Source: Pseudomonas sp. MYb60
GTDB lineage: Bacteria; Pseudomonadota; Gammaproteobacteria; Pseudomonadales; Pseudomonadaceae
DNA length: 64,000 nt
NCBI RefSeq assembly: GCF_002979555.1
Contig: NZ_PCOZ01000006.1
Location: 186,001-250,000, forward strand
Direction: 5' to 3'
The notes beneath the pieces were generated by a model. The model was not told the DNA's origin. It saw only the letters and a program-made list of their open reading frames with translations, and did not search any database. Position numbers and translations under genes: made by a program. This document shows positions 30,383-39,384 of this stretch, one piece after another (positions within the stretch are counted from its first letter, which is position 1; every line of letters begins with the position of its first letter).

Positions 30383-31230
30383 TTGCTCGCCTCATGCCGT
30401 GGACGACCATAGGCCTGGGTTATGCGGTCGATGACCACTGCAAGAATCACAATCGCCAGCCCGGCTTCGAGGCCACGGCCGACGTTGAGGGTCTGGATGC
30501 CGACGAGTACGTCTTCACCCAGGCCGCGGGCGCCAATCATCGAGGCGATCACCACCATCGACAAGGCCATCATGGTGGTCTGGTTGATACCCGCCATGAT
30601 GCTCGGCAACGCCAGCGGCAGTTGCACGCCGAACAGCTGCTGCCAGCGGTTGGCGCCGAAGGCGTTGATAGCTTCCATGACTTCGCCGTCGACCTGGCGG
30701 ATGCCCAGGTCGGTGAGACGAATCAGCGGCGGCGCGGCGTAGATCACTGTGGCGAAGATCGCCGGGACCTTGCCCAGGCCGAACAGCATCAGCACCGGGA
30801 TCAGGTACACGAAGCTCGGCATGGTCTGCATGATGTCCAGCAGCGGCATCAGCACCGAACGCAGGCGATTGCTGCGCGCCGACAGAATGCCCAGCGGAAT
30901 GCCGATCAGCACCGAAATCACCGTGGCGACCATCATCAGCGCAAGCGTCTGCATGAGCTTGTCCCACAGGCCCACCGCGCCCACCAGGAACAGCAAGCCG
31001 ACGATCACCGCCGTGGTCACCACTTTGCGGGTGGCGTGCCAGGCGACGCCGCCGACAATGGCCAGCATCAGCCACCAGGGCGCTGCGCGCAGCAGCCCTT
31101 CCAGGTTGACGATGGCCCATAGCAGGGTGTCGGAAATGTGCCGGAACACATCACCGTAGTTGGTAACCAGCGAGTCCACCCAACCGTTGACCCAGTCGGC
31201 GATGGAAAACGTAAAACTCTCAGGAAACAT
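30379..31230 (-). CDS. hutW: Histidine ABC transporter permease (HutW)
   Basis: The 283-residue inner-membrane permease of the ProW/QAT type has about seven predicted helices. The coupling motif [21 protein letters not shown] lies around residues 182-202 (ends given). It pairs with the ATPase whose start overlaps its stop (ATGA). The SBP gene hutX precedes it, separated by a 72-base gap that holds a strong hairpin. Substrate assignment rests on operon position. Confidence 0.9.
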
Positions 31231-31264
31231 AGCGTGCTCTCGATCCAGTGGGTTGTGGCCAGGC

Positions 31265-31293
31265 GCCCGGCTTGCCCCTCAGGGTAGCCGGGC
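31265..31293 (-). terminator. Intercistronic hairpin between hutX and hutW
   Basis: GCCCGGCT (31265-31272) and AGCCGGGC (31286-31293) are exact inverted repeats with a 13-base loop and no T-run. In binding-protein operons such a hairpin after the binding protein gene usually protects its mRNA or partly terminates, giving more binding protein than permease. Confidence 0.6.
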
Positions 31294-31302
31294 CCGCTTG
31301 AC

Positions 31303-32268
31303 CTACAAGGCCGCGTCGATTTTCTTGGCTGCGTCTTCACTTACCCAGGAGTGCCAGACTTCAGGATGTTCCTTGAGGAAGATCTTCGCCAGTTTCGGCG
31401 ACTCAATGCGCTCCTTGGCCATGCGGCCCAGGTTCTGGTTGAGCAGGTCGATGGGCAGGTTGACCTTTTCCAGCACGGCCACCAGTTCCGGGGCTTGCTC
31501 GTGGAAGGTCTTGGACAGGCCGACCTTGATGCTCACGCTTTTATCCACGCCGGGTTTCTCGTCCAGCTTGACCAGGTCGACCTGCCCCATCAGCGGGGTG
31601 GGCGACCAGTAGTAGAACAGGATCGGCTCGCCGCGCTTGTAGCTCGACAGCACTGCCGCATCCAGCGCCGGGCCGGTGCCTGGGCGGAAGTTGGTGTAGG
31701 TTTTTTCCAGGCCGTAGCTTTTGAGCATTTCGCTGTTGTCCAGCTCGCAGGTCCAGCCTGCCGGGCAGTTGTAGAAGCGCCCCTTGGACGGTTCTTCCTG
31801 GTCCTTGAACACCGCAGCGTACTTGGCCAGGTCGGCGATGTTCTTGAGGTCGGGCGCCTTGGCTTCCAGCTTGCGCTTGGCGTCGCCTTCGATCACATAG
31901 CGCGGCACATACCAACCTTCGATTGCACCGACGACCGGCGCACCGACGCCCACGACTTTGCCGGCCTTCTCGGCCTTGTTCCAGACCTCACTGCGGCCCA
32001 CCCATTCTTCGGCAAACACCTGGATGTCGTTGCTGCTCAGGGCGTTCTCCATGGTGATGGAATTACCCGGCAGGCTATCGGTTTTGCAGTCGTAGCCTTT
32101 TTCCAGCACGGTTTGCAGGATGTCGGTAAGCAACATGCCGCTTTCCCAGTTCAGGCCCGCGAATTTTACCGGCTTGCCGGACTCGCACCAACCGGCCGCC
32201 TGGGCGCCAGCGCTGGCCAGCAAACCCGCGCAGAGCGTGGCGGCCAACAGGGTCTTATGCATTTTCAT
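31303..32268 (-). CDS. hutX: Histidine ABC transporter substrate-binding protein (HutX)
   Basis: The protein is 321 residues from ATG 32268 (MKMHKTLLAATLCAGLLASA), with a signal peptide cleaved near AQA-AGWCESG. It belongs to the OpuAC/ProX class (LNWESGMLLTDILQTVLEKGY and EEWVGRSEVWNKA, NCPAGWTCELDNSEM), which matches the class of its ATPase and permease. A longer reading from 32439 lacks a signal peptide. The SD-like GGGAG is about 12 bases upstream, so ATG 32262 is an alternative start. It is the periplasmic receptor for the HutXWV importer. Confidence 0.9.
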   Translation of the reverse strand: MKMHKTLLAATLCAGLLASAGAQAAGWCESGKPVKFAGLNWESGMLLTDILQTVLEKGYDCKTDSLPGNSITMENALSSNDIQVFAEEWVGRSEVWNKAEKAGKVVGVGAPVVGAIEGWYVPRYVIEGDAKRKLEAKAPDLKNIADLAKYAAVFKDQEEPSKGRFYNCPAGWTCELDNSEMLKSYGLEKTYTNFRPGTGPALDAAVLSSYKRGEPILFYYWSPTPLMGQVDLVKLDEKPGVDKSVSIKVGLSKTFHEQAPELVAVLEKVNLPIDLLNQNLGRMAKERIESPKLAKIFLKEHPEVWHSWVSEDAAKKIDAAL

Positions 32269-32336
32269 TGTTGTGACGCTCCCAATCTTGAAATGGATTA
32301 CGGCAGTCAGTAGGCATCCAGCCTGTCTACGTCCCG

Positions 32337-33785
32337 TCAGGCTTGTGCAGTCAGCCCGTTTGTCGTCATAGAGGCGCTGCCCTGCTCTTCCGGCAGGATC
32401 AGGTGATCGGGCACCGTGCCGTGCCATTTTTTCGCACACAGGTAATACAGGGCGGCAGGCAGTACCAGGCCGATGATCCAGGAGATATCCACATCGCCCA
32501 GCGCCGCCACCAGCGGACCGGTGTAGAACTTGGTGGAGATGAACGGCAGCTGCACCAGCACGCCGAAGACATACACACTGATGCCCAGCAGGTTCCAGCG
32601 GCCATAGCGGCCGTTGGGATCGGCCAGCGCTGGCACGTCATAACGGTCGCGGGTGATGCAGTAGTAGTCCACCAGGTTGATCGCGCTCCACGGCGTGAAG
32701 AACGCCAGCAGGAACAAGATGAAGGACTTGAACGCACCGAGGAACGAATGCTGGCCGAGCAGTGCGATCAGCGTCGCCGTACCGACGATGGCCAACACAA
32801 ACACCAGGCGCTGCATCCGCGTGACCTCCAGGCGACCTCGAAAGCCGCTGATGATGGTGGCAATGCACATGAAGCTGCCGTAGGAGTTCAGCGTGGAAAT
32901 CGTCACCTTGCCGAACGCGATGCTGAAATAAAGCAGGGCCGCAGTGGCGCCGGTACCGCTCAAGCCAACGATGTAGGCCACTTCGTGACCGGCGAACTGC
33001 CCGTTGGACATGGCGGCGGCAAACACGCCGAGGATCATCGCCACCTGGGCGCCAATGACCGAGCCCGCGCCAGCAGCCAGGAAGGTTTTCACCGACGACG
33101 TGCGACTCGGCAGGTAGCGCGAATAGTCCGCCACGTAGGGGCCGAAGGCGATCTGCCAGGAAGCCGCGAGCGACACCGCCAGCAGGAAACTGCTCCAGCT
33201 GAAATGCCGGATTTGCAGAAGCGCGCCGACATCGGTCTGGCTCATCAGGCGACTGAACAGGTAGACGAAGGCAATCACGCCAATGACGCTGGCGACGCGG
33301 CCGATGAAGTGGATCACGCGATAACCCAGCACCGTGACCAGCACAATCACGCTGGCGAAGATCAGGATGCCGACGCTGTCGCTGACGCCAAACAACTGCC
33401 CCAGCGCCTGCCCCGACAACACCGTGCCGGTGGCGGTGAACCCGAGGTACATCAGGCACACCAGCACGATCGGGATTGCCGCGCCATACACGCCGAACTG
33501 CACCCGGCTGGAAATCATCTGCGGCAGGCCCAGTCGCGGCCCCTGCGCCGCGTGCAACGCCATCACCCCACCGCCCAGCAATTGGCCGATCAACAGGCCG
33601 ATCAATGACCAGAACACATCACCTCCCAGCACCACGGCCAGGGCCCCGGTAACGATGGCGGTGATCTGCAGGTTGGCGCCCATCCACAGGGTGAATTGGC
33701 TCAAGAGACGACCGTGTCTTTCCGCTTCCGGGATGTAGTCGATCGAGCGTTTTTCGATCAGCGGGGTGGTGTCATTTGCAGCCAT
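32337..33785 (-). CDS. NCS1-family permease in the hut operon (candidate urocanate transporter)
   Basis: This 482-residue protein with about twelve membrane helices belongs to the nucleobase:cation symporter-1 (cytosine/purine/allantoin) family. The early segment GANLQITAIVTGAL and the mid-protein FGPYVADYSRYLP are typical. Its place directly after hutU suggests that it carries an imidazole compound of the pathway. As I recall, the SBW25 urocanate transporter HutTu occupies this position. Cytosine transport cannot be excluded from sequence alone. Confidence 0.85.
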   Translation of the reverse strand: MAANDTTPLIEKRSIDYIPEAERHGRLLSQFTLWMGANLQITAIVTGALAVVLGGDVFWSLIGLLIGQLLGGGVMALHAAQGPRLGLPQMISSRVQFGVYGAAIPIVLVCLMYLGFTATGTVLSGQALGQLFGVSDSVGILIFASVIVLVTVLGYRVIHFIGRVASVIGVIAFVYLFSRLMSQTDVGALLQIRHFSWSSFLLAVSLAASWQIAFGPYVADYSRYLPSRTSSVKTFLAAGAGSVIGAQVAMILGVFAAAMSNGQFAGHEVAYIVGLSGTGATAALLYFSIAFGKVTISTLNSYGSFMCIATIISGFRGRLEVTRMQRLVFVLAIVGTATLIALLGQHSFLGAFKSFILFLLAFFTPWSAINLVDYYCITRDRYDVPALADPNGRYGRWNLLGISVYVFGVLVQLPFISTKFYTGPLVAALGDVDISWIIGLVLPAALYYLCAKKWHGTVPDHLILPEEQGSASMTTNGLTAQA

Positions 33786-33830
33786 GGGTATTCAACCTCT
33801 GATGGATTGTTTTGTGTGCAGCCTTGCTCT

Positions 33831-33920
33831 TCTGTAGGAACTGGCTTGCCTGCGATGGCATCACCTCGGTCATTCTCATAGACCGCATCGTCTGCATCGC
33901 AGGCAAGCCAGCTCCCACAA
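33831..33920. repeat. REPIN between hutU and the NCS1 permease gene
   Basis: TGTAGGAACTGGCTTGCCTG at about 33832-33851 and its inverted partner CAGGCAAGCCAGCTCCCACA at about 33900-33919 flank a spacer containing ATGGC/GCATC-type arms. It is inside the operon, directly after hutU. Confidence 0.85.
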
Positions 33921-33935
33921 GGACCAAGCCAGTCC

Positions 33936-35606
33936 TTACTTGATCATCGGGAGATTGAGGCCCTGTTCCTTGGCGCAATCGATCGCGATCTGGTAGCCGG
34001 CGTCCGCATGACGCATCACCCCGGTGGCCGGGTCGTTGTGCAGCACGCGGGCAATGCGCTCGGCCGCTTCGTCGGTACCGTCGCAGACGATCACCATGCC
34101 GGAGTGCTGGGAGAAGCCCATGCCCACGCCACCGCCGTGGTGCAGCGAAACCCAGGTCGCGCCGCTGGCGGTGTTGAGCAAGGCGTTCAGCAACGGCCAG
34201 TCGGACACGGCGTCGGAACCGTCCTGCATGGCTTCGGTCTCGCGGTTGGGGCTTGCGACCGAGCCGGAGTCCAGGTGGTCGCGACCGATCACCACCGGTG
34301 CCGACAATTCGCCGCTGCGCACCATTTCGTTGAACGCCAGGCCAAGCTTGGCGCGCTGGCCCAGGCCGACCCAGCAGATACGTGCCGGCAAGCCCTGGAA
34401 GCTGATGCGTTCGCGGGCCATGTCCAGCCAGTTGTGCAGGTGGGCGTCGTCGGGGATCAGCTCTTTGACCTTGGCGTCGGTCTTGTAGATGTCCTGCGGG
34501 TCGCCGGACAGCGCCGCCCAGCGGAACGGGCCGATGCCACGGCAGAACAGCGGGCGGATGTAGGCCGGTACGAAGCCGGGGAAGTCGAAGGCATTTTCCA
34601 CGCCTTCTTCCTGGGCCATCTGGCGGATGTTGTTGCCATAGTCGAAGGTCGGAATGCCTTGCTTCTGGAAGTCCAGCATGGCTTTGACGTGCACGGCCAT
34701 CGACTGCTTGGCGGCCTTGATCACGGCAGCGGGCTCGGTCTTGGCGCGGGCGCGGTATTCGTCCCAGGTCCAGCCGGCCGGCAGGTAGCCGTTGAGCGGG
34801 TCGTGGGCGCTGGTCTGGTCGGTGACCATGTCGGGGCGCACGCCGCGCTTGACCAGTTCCGGCAGGATCTCGGCGGCGTTGCCCAGCAGGGCGATGGAGA
34901 TCGCCTTGCCTTCCTGGGTGTATTTCTCGATGCGCGCCAAGGCATCGTCGAGGTCGGTGGCTTGTTCGTCGACATAACGGCTGTTCAAGCGGAAATCGAT
35001 GCTGACCTGCTGGCATTCAATGTTCAGCGAGCAGGCGCCGGCCAGGGTCGCGGCCAATGGCTGTGCGCCACCCATGCCGCCGAGGCCGGCGGTGAGGACC
35101 CAGCGACCGGTGAGGTTGCTGTCGTAATGCTGGCGACCAGCCTCGACGAAAGTTTCGTAGGTGCCTTGGACGATGCCTTGGCTGCCGATGTAGATCCAGC
35201 TGCCGGCGGTCATCTGGCCGTACATGGCCAGGCCCTTGGCGTCCAGTTCGTTGAAGTGTTCCCAACTGGCCCAGTGCGGCACCAGGTTGGAGTTGGCGAT
35301 CAGTACGCGGGGCGCGTTGGTGTGGGTCTTGAACACGCCGACCGGCTTGCCGGATTGCACCAGCAGGGTTTCGTCGTCGTTCAGATGGGTGAGGCTTTCG
35401 ACGATCTGGTCGTAGCACTCCCAGTTGCGCGCCGCACGGCCGATGCCGCCGTACACCACCAGCTCTTTCGGGTTCTCGGCCACTTGTGGGTCGAGGTTGT
35501 TCATCAGCATGCGCAGTGGCGCTTCGGTCAGCCAGCTTTTGGCAGTGAGCTTGTTACCGTGGGCGGCGCGGATTTCGACATCACGGTATTTAGTAGGCTT
35601 GGTCAC
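33936..35606 (-). CDS. hutU: Urocanate hydratase HutU
   Basis: The 556-residue NAD-dependent urocanase adds water to urocanate to give imidazolonepropionate. Full length and family patterns are present: [12 protein letters not shown] near the start, the NAD-binding region around [20 protein letters not shown] (ends given), and the Cys motif [12 protein letters not shown]. The start is GTG 35606 with GGAG upstream. It is the first gene of the long hut operon, with the predicted sigma-54 promoter and HutC site about 75-105 bases upstream. Confidence 0.98.
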   Translation of the reverse strand: MTKPTKYRDVEIRAAHGNKLTAKSWLTEAPLRMLMNNLDPQVAENPKELVVYGGIGRAARNWECYDQIVESLTHLNDDETLLVQSGKPVGVFKTHTNAPRVLIANSNLVPHWASWEHFNELDAKGLAMYGQMTAGSWIYIGSQGIVQGTYETFVEAGRQHYDSNLTGRWVLTAGLGGMGGAQPLAATLAGACSLNIECQQVSIDFRLNSRYVDEQATDLDDALARIEKYTQEGKAISIALLGNAAEILPELVKRGVRPDMVTDQTSAHDPLNGYLPAGWTWDEYRARAKTEPAAVIKAAKQSMAVHVKAMLDFQKQGIPTFDYGNNIRQMAQEEGVENAFDFPGFVPAYIRPLFCRGIGPFRWAALSGDPQDIYKTDAKVKELIPDDAHLHNWLDMARERISFQGLPARICWVGLGQRAKLGLAFNEMVRSGELSAPVVIGRDHLDSGSVASPNRETEAMQDGSDAVSDWPLLNALLNTASGATWVSLHHGGGVGMGFSQHSGMVIVCDGTDEAAERIARVLHNDPATGVMRHADAGYQIAIDCAKEQGLNLPMIK

Positions 35607-35676
35607 AGCAAGAACTCCTCAGCGATCGATGCGCATGCTTGGTGGGTGCGAAGGGACTCTTACGCACACATCTTTA

Positions 35677-35690
35677 CTTGTACATACAAG
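35677..35690. promoter_or_regulatory. HutC operator at the hutU promoter
   Basis: CTTGTACATACAAG is an inverted repeat (CTTGTA/TACAAG around CA), matching the HutC operator type known from pseudomonads. It lies directly downstream of the -12 element and over the predicted transcription start (about 35684), so bound HutC would block initiation until urocanate releases it. Confidence 0.82.
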
Positions 35691-35694
35691 CATA

Positions 35695-35712
35695 TGCAAT
35701 CGAGCGGCCAAC
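35695..35712 (-). promoter_or_regulatory. Sigma-54 promoter of the hutU operon
   Basis: On the minus strand the sequence reads TTGGCCGCTCGATTGCA. The -24 GG and -12 GC are separated by exactly 10 bases, as required. In pseudomonads hut expression depends on RpoN with CbrB (or NtrC) as activator, which fits. Confidence 0.75.
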
Positions 35713-35917
35713 TTGCTGAGGGCGTCGTTAAGATTTTTTTGGAAAGCATTCGCAAGCCTTGGAAATCAAGGCTTCGAGACTTGATGAAATTTCTCAGGGG
35801 AGAGTTTTACAGCGCGGGGGGTTTGTCATGACAGCGTGGTTTTGCGCCACGCTGGGGCATTCGGTAACAAATTGGTGCGCAGCCTGGAAACAGATCTTAT
35901 GAACAATGAGAAACAAC

Positions 35918-35945
35918 TGTGGGAGGGGCCTTTCCCCCTCCCACA
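35918..35945 (-). terminator. REP-type hairpin acting as hutCD terminator
   Basis: TGTGGGAGGGG and CCCCTCCCACA form a perfect 11-base stem beginning about five bases after the hutD stop. The T-rich GTTGTTTCTC follows in the hutD direction. The stem is a REP core, so this is a REP placed as a terminator. Confidence 0.7.
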
Positions 35946-35949
35946 TTTT

Positions 35950-36510
35950 TTAACCGAGCTGAGTCAGTTCGATTACACAGCTGCGGCCGGCTACGGAAAT
36001 ATCCAGCAAGCCGGTGTTACCGTCGATTTGCAGGCAGTCGTGATGACCCAGCTTCTCGCCCAGCACCTTCACTTCATCCGCCACGCTGAACACCAGCACC
36101 GTCTGCGCCGTGGTGAAGAACCGCTGCTCACCGTCGATCCACTGTAACCGCGCGTGATAACGCGCTGGCGAATAGATCAAGTTGAAATCGCGGATCGGCC
36201 CGGTGATCAAGCGGCACGCCACCTGGCTGTCACCCTTGAAGGCGAAGGCCTGCAGCGGCAGCAACCCGCGCTGCTCCTCGCCGTCCACGGTCAACACCAT
36301 GCCTGCGCCCTTGATCACGGTGATCACACGCTGGTACCCGGCGAACGTGGAAAACCCGCCCGACTCGGCGATGTCGGCAATCGACAGGCGCCAGCCAAAG
36401 CCATCCAGCCCGGTGCCGGCATCACGGCTGATTTCTTCAGTGCTGCCGCCGCCGTTTTTCCACGGCATGCGCACGTACTCGGCGGCGCGCCAGACGTTCA
36501 CACGGCTCAT
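35950..36510 (-). CDS. hutD: HutD, governor of hut expression
   Basis: The 186-residue protein from ATG 36510 (MSRVNVWRAAEYVRMPWKNGGGSTEEI) belongs to the bicupin HutD/Ves family, with the conserved MPWKNGGG motif and FGWRLSIADIAESGGFS (residues about 38-54). In P. fluorescens HutD is reported to set an upper limit on hut transcription, probably by binding formylglutamate. The start overlaps the hutC stop (ATGA), so hutCD are coupled. A longer frame upstream lies within hutC and is rejected. Confidence 0.93.
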   Translation of the reverse strand: MSRVNVWRAAEYVRMPWKNGGGSTEEISRDAGTGLDGFGWRLSIADIAESGGFSTFAGYQRVITVIKGAGMVLTVDGEEQRGLLPLQAFAFKGDSQVACRLITGPIRDFNLIYSPARYHARLQWIDGEQRFFTTAQTVLVFSVADEVKVLGEKLGHHDCLQIDGNTGLLDISVAGRSCVIELTQLG

Positions 36511-37256
36511 TTGCTGAACCGTCCTTCGAGGCTGTGGCGCGAACCGGGGTGGATCAGCCGCGCCGCAGTCACCGGCTGGCGACCGGACCAGGTGCGACGG
36601 CGAATCAACAGGCAGGGTTCGGTCGGGTCGATCTGCAACAGCTTGCACTCGGCTGCGTCGGCGAGGATGGCTTCGACCACGTGCTCGCCTTCGGTCAGCG
36701 GCGCCACCTGGTTCAAGTAGGCGTAGGGCGTCTGCTGGGTGAAATCCTGTTGCAGGTATTCCGGGGCAACCAGGGCGTTGACGAAGCGGTCTTCGATTTG
36801 CACCGGGATATCGTTTTCGAAATGCACGATCAGCGAGTGAAACACCCGCCCGCCTTCGCGCATTTCCAGGGCGACCGCACGTTCGGAGCCGGCCGCTTCT
36901 TCGCCCAGGTGGATGACCTGGCAGGTGTGCCGATGACCACGGGAGGCGATCTCATCGGCAATGTTGTGCACTTCAAACAGCGCCGATTGGCTCTTGGGCT
37001 CGGCGACGAACGTGCCGACGCCCTGCATGCGCACCAGCAAGCCTTCGGCGGTGAGCTCGCGCAGGGCGCGATTGATGGTCATGCGGCTGAAGCCGAGCTG
37101 GCTGACCAGTTCGCTTTCCGATGGCACGCGGTAATGGGGTGGCCAGTTGCCGTTGAGGATCTGCTGGCTGATCATCTGTTTGACGCGGGCATACAAGGGC
37201 GCCGGACTTTCGTCCATGTGGGCAGCCAGCGAAGACTTGGCGGGCGGAGTCGGCAC
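36507..37256 (-). CDS. hutC: Histidine utilisation repressor HutC (GntR family)
   Basis: The protein is 249 residues from the GTG at 37256 (MPTPPAKSSLAAHMDESP), preceded by AAGGA six bases upstream. An ATG at 37286 lacks a ribosome site. The N-terminal GntR winged helix (about residues 20-85: PLYARVKQMISQQI, RVPSESELVSQLGFSRMTINRAL by its ends) is followed by a UTRA ligand domain. HutC represses hutU, hutCD and hutF and is released by urocanate. The gene faces hutF across a 108-base gap that contains a palindromic operator. Confidence 0.95.
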   Translation of the reverse strand: MPTPPAKSSLAAHMDESPAPLYARVKQMISQQILNGNWPPHYRVPSESELVSQLGFSRMTINRALRELTAEGLLVRMQGVGTFVAEPKSQSALFEVHNIADEIASRGHRHTCQVIHLGEEAAGSERAVALEMREGGRVFHSLIVHFENDIPVQIEDRFVNALVAPEYLQQDFTQQTPYAYLNQVAPLTEGEHVVEAILADAAECKLLQIDPTEPCLLIRRRTWSGRQPVTAARLIHPGSRHSLEGRFSK

Positions 37257-37319
37257 GGGGAATCCTTGCAGGTGGAAAAGAGGCATAGATTGCCGGAGTT
37301 TACCGAGCAGGCAAACGTC

Positions 37320-37335
37320 TGTATATGTATATACA
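37320..37335. promoter_or_regulatory. HutC operator between hutC and hutF
   Basis: TGTATATGTATATACA is a near-perfect 16-base palindrome (TGTATAT/ATATACA) between the divergent genes, 29 bases before hutF and about 64 before hutC. It shares the TGTA...TACA ends with the hutU operator and would let HutC control both genes and itself. Confidence 0.75.
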
Positions 37336-37364
37336 AATAAACACACGACCGGAGTGTTCTGATC

Positions 37365-38729
37365 ATGTCCGCTTTTTTTGCCGAGCGCGCGCTGCTGCCT
37401 GATGGATGGGCCCATGATGTACGTCTTGAAGTCAGTGCCGATGGCCTGCTGACAAAGGTTGAGGCCAATGCCAGCGCAGAGGCTGCCGAGCGGCTGAAAG
37501 GCCCGGTGTTGGCGGGCATGCCCAACCTGCACTCCCATGCGTTCCAACGCGCGATGGCAGGTTTGGCGGAAGTGGCGGGCAACCCGAATGACAGTTTCTG
37601 GACCTGGCGCGAGCTGATGTATCGCATGGTCGGCAAAGTCAGCCCGGAGCAATTGCAGGTGATCGCGCGCCAGCTGTATATCGAGATGCTCAAGGCCGGA
37701 TACACCTCAGTGGCGGAATTTCACTACGTGCACCACGATGTCAGTGGCCGGCCGTATGACGATCGCACCGAATTGTCGCGGCAGGTCAGCCAGGCTGCCG
37801 CCAGCAGCGGCATCGGCCTGACGTTGCTGCCCGTGCTCTACACCCATTCAGGGTTTGGCGGCCAGGCGCCGAATGAAGGCCAGCGACGGTTTATCAACAG
37901 CACTGAACATTATCTGGAACTGCAGTCCCGCCTCGAACCGATCCTCGCCGCACAACCGGCGCAGCGACTGGGCCTGTGTTTCCACTCGCTGCGCGCTGTG
38001 ACACCGCAACAGATCAACGAAGTACTGGCGGCCAGCGACAAGGCTTGCCCGGTGCATATCCACATTGCCGAGCAGCAGAAGGAAGTCGACGACTGCCTGG
38101 CCTGGAGCGGCAAGCGCCCGCTGCAATGGCTGTACGACAACGCCCCGGTGGATGAGCGCTGGTGCCTGGTGCATGCCACTCATGCCGATGCCGATGAAGT
38201 CACGCGCATGGCCAAGAGCCGTGCGATTGCCGGCCTGTGCCTGACTACCGAAGCCAACCTGGGTGATGGAATCTTCCCGGCCGTGGACTTCCTGGCTCAG
38301 GGCGGGCGCATGGGGATCGGCTCGGACAGCCATGTGTCGTTGAGCGTGGTCGAGGAATTGCGCTGGTTGGAATATGGCCAGCGGCTGCGGGATCAACGGC
38401 GTAACCGGCTGTACCGCAGTGACCAGCCGATGGTCGGGCGGACTTTGTTCGATGCCGCGCTGGAGGGCGGCGCCCAGGCGCTGGGACAGCCGATTGCTCG
38501 ATTGGAAGTGGGCAAGCGTGCAGATTGGATCGTGCTGGATGGCAGTGATCCTTACCTGGCCACGGCGACGGCGGATGGGATTCTCAATCGCTGGTTGTTT
38601 GCCGGTGGGGATCGGCAGGTGCGGGATGTGCTGGTGAACGGGAAGTGGGTGGTGCGCGATGGGCATCATGCTGGCGAAGAAGATAGCAATCGGGCGTTCA
38701 CCCAAGTCCTGAAGGACCTACTCGGTTAA
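37365..38729 (+). CDS. hutF: Formimidoylglutamate deiminase HutF
   Basis: The 454-residue amidohydrolase removes ammonia from N-formimidoylglutamate to give N-formylglutamate for HutG. The metal site HSH is at residues 56-58 (MPNLHSHAFQRAM). Other ligands are in CPVHIHIAEQ, LVHATHADADE and GSDSHVSLS. Its presence together with hutG and the absence of a formimidoylglutamase confirms the five-step pathway. It is transcribed divergently from hutC behind the shared operator. Confidence 0.97.
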   Translation: MSAFFAERALLPDGWAHDVRLEVSADGLLTKVEANASAEAAERLKGPVLAGMPNLHSHAFQRAMAGLAEVAGNPNDSFWTWRELMYRMVGKVSPEQLQVIARQLYIEMLKAGYTSVAEFHYVHHDVSGRPYDDRTELSRQVSQAAASSGIGLTLLPVLYTHSGFGGQAPNEGQRRFINSTEHYLELQSRLEPILAAQPAQRLGLCFHSLRAVTPQQINEVLAASDKACPVHIHIAEQQKEVDDCLAWSGKRPLQWLYDNAPVDERWCLVHATHADADEVTRMAKSRAIAGLCLTTEANLGDGIFPAVDFLAQGGRMGIGSDSHVSLSVVEELRWLEYGQRLRDQRRNRLYRSDQPMVGRTLFDAALEGGAQALGQPIARLEVGKRADWIVLDGSDPYLATATADGILNRWLFAGGDRQVRDVLVNGKWVVRDGHHAGEEDSNRAFTQVLKDLLG

Positions 38730-38765
38730 AAAATGTGGGAGGGGAGCTGCCCCCTCCCACATTTT
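38730..38765. terminator. Bidirectional hairpin (REP-type) between hutF and blc
   Basis: AAAATGTGGGAGGGG pairs perfectly with CCCCTCCCACATTTT across a short loop, with A-run and T-run ends. It separates the convergent hutF and blc genes and again uses a REP core. Confidence 0.8.
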
Positions 38766-38784
38766 GATCCCGGTTGACTCAAGA

Positions 38785-39354
38785 CTACTGCGAGGTTTTC
38801 GCCATCTGCTTGTCCGACGTACGCCAGATCAACCGCGTGGTGTCGTACCCCTGCTGGCGCGCGCGGCTCAGCAGGTCTTCGCGAGTATCGGCACTGACCG
38901 TCGGCGTGCGCGACAGGATCCACATGTAGCGCCGGCTCGGGCTGCCGACGATCGCGGTCTTGTAGTCATCGCTGACATACAGCACCCAGTAATCGCCCTT
39001 GGCAACGCCCGGCAGCAGCGCCGTGAACCAGTTGTTGAATTCCACCCAGAGCTTGTCAGTCTTGCCCGGCACTTGCGCGGTTGCCGTCCCCTTGGCCTCT
39101 TCCCACTTCCACTCGGTGGTCAGGCAGCGGTTGAACACCGACATGTCGCCATCGGGCAGCAGGGTATAGCGGGCTTCGGACTGCGCGCAGTTGCGCTGGA
39201 AGTACATCGGCAATCGCGCCAATTCGTACCAGGTGCCCTGGTAACGCTTGAGATTGACGTTACCGGCAGTCTTGGGCTGCAGATCGTCGCCAGAATGGCT
39301 GGCGCAGCCTGCCAAAAACAGGCTGGCGCAAAGGAACAAAACAAAACGCATCAT
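38785..39354 (-). CDS. blc: Outer membrane lipoprotein Blc (bacterial lipocalin)
   Basis: The 189-residue protein has a lipoprotein signal (LFLAGC, Cys about 17). The lipocalin signature GTWYELARLPMYFQ is followed by the strands of the eight-stranded barrel (GDYWVLYVSDDYKTAIVGSP by its ends) and YMWILSRTP. It should bind fatty acids or lysophospholipids at the outer membrane. Two adjacent ATG codons (39354, 39351) can serve as start. A small lipoprotein gene lies 30 bases upstream, so the two may share a promoter. Confidence 0.95.
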   Translation of the reverse strand: MMRFVLFLCASLFLAGCASHSGDDLQPKTAGNVNLKRYQGTWYELARLPMYFQRNCAQSEARYTLLPDGDMSVFNRCLTTEWKWEEAKGTATAQVPGKTDKLWVEFNNWFTALLPGVAKGDYWVLYVSDDYKTAIVGSPSRRYMWILSRTPTVSADTREDLLSRARQQGYDTTRLIWRTSDKQMAKTSQ

Positions 39355-39384
39355 TCTTCTTCTCCCGCAGGCTCTCGCCCCGGT

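Larger units (their letters stand above)
35607..35949. other. hutU-hutD gap: promoter region, otherwise non-coding
   Basis: This 343-base gap holds the hutCD hairpin (35918-35945), the hutU sigma-54 promoter and the HutC operator. The 200 bases upstream of the promoter (about 35715-35910) are where CbrB/NtrC and IHF sites would be expected. I see AT-rich tracts (AGATTTTTTTGG near 35731) but no confident activator motif. No credible small gene. Confidence 0.6.

Noticed and set aside
33772-35016. Arg/Pro-rich minus-strand frame overlapping hutU in another frame
   Set aside because: hutU is full-length and conserved in its own frame. This one has the low-complexity composition of a shifted frame.
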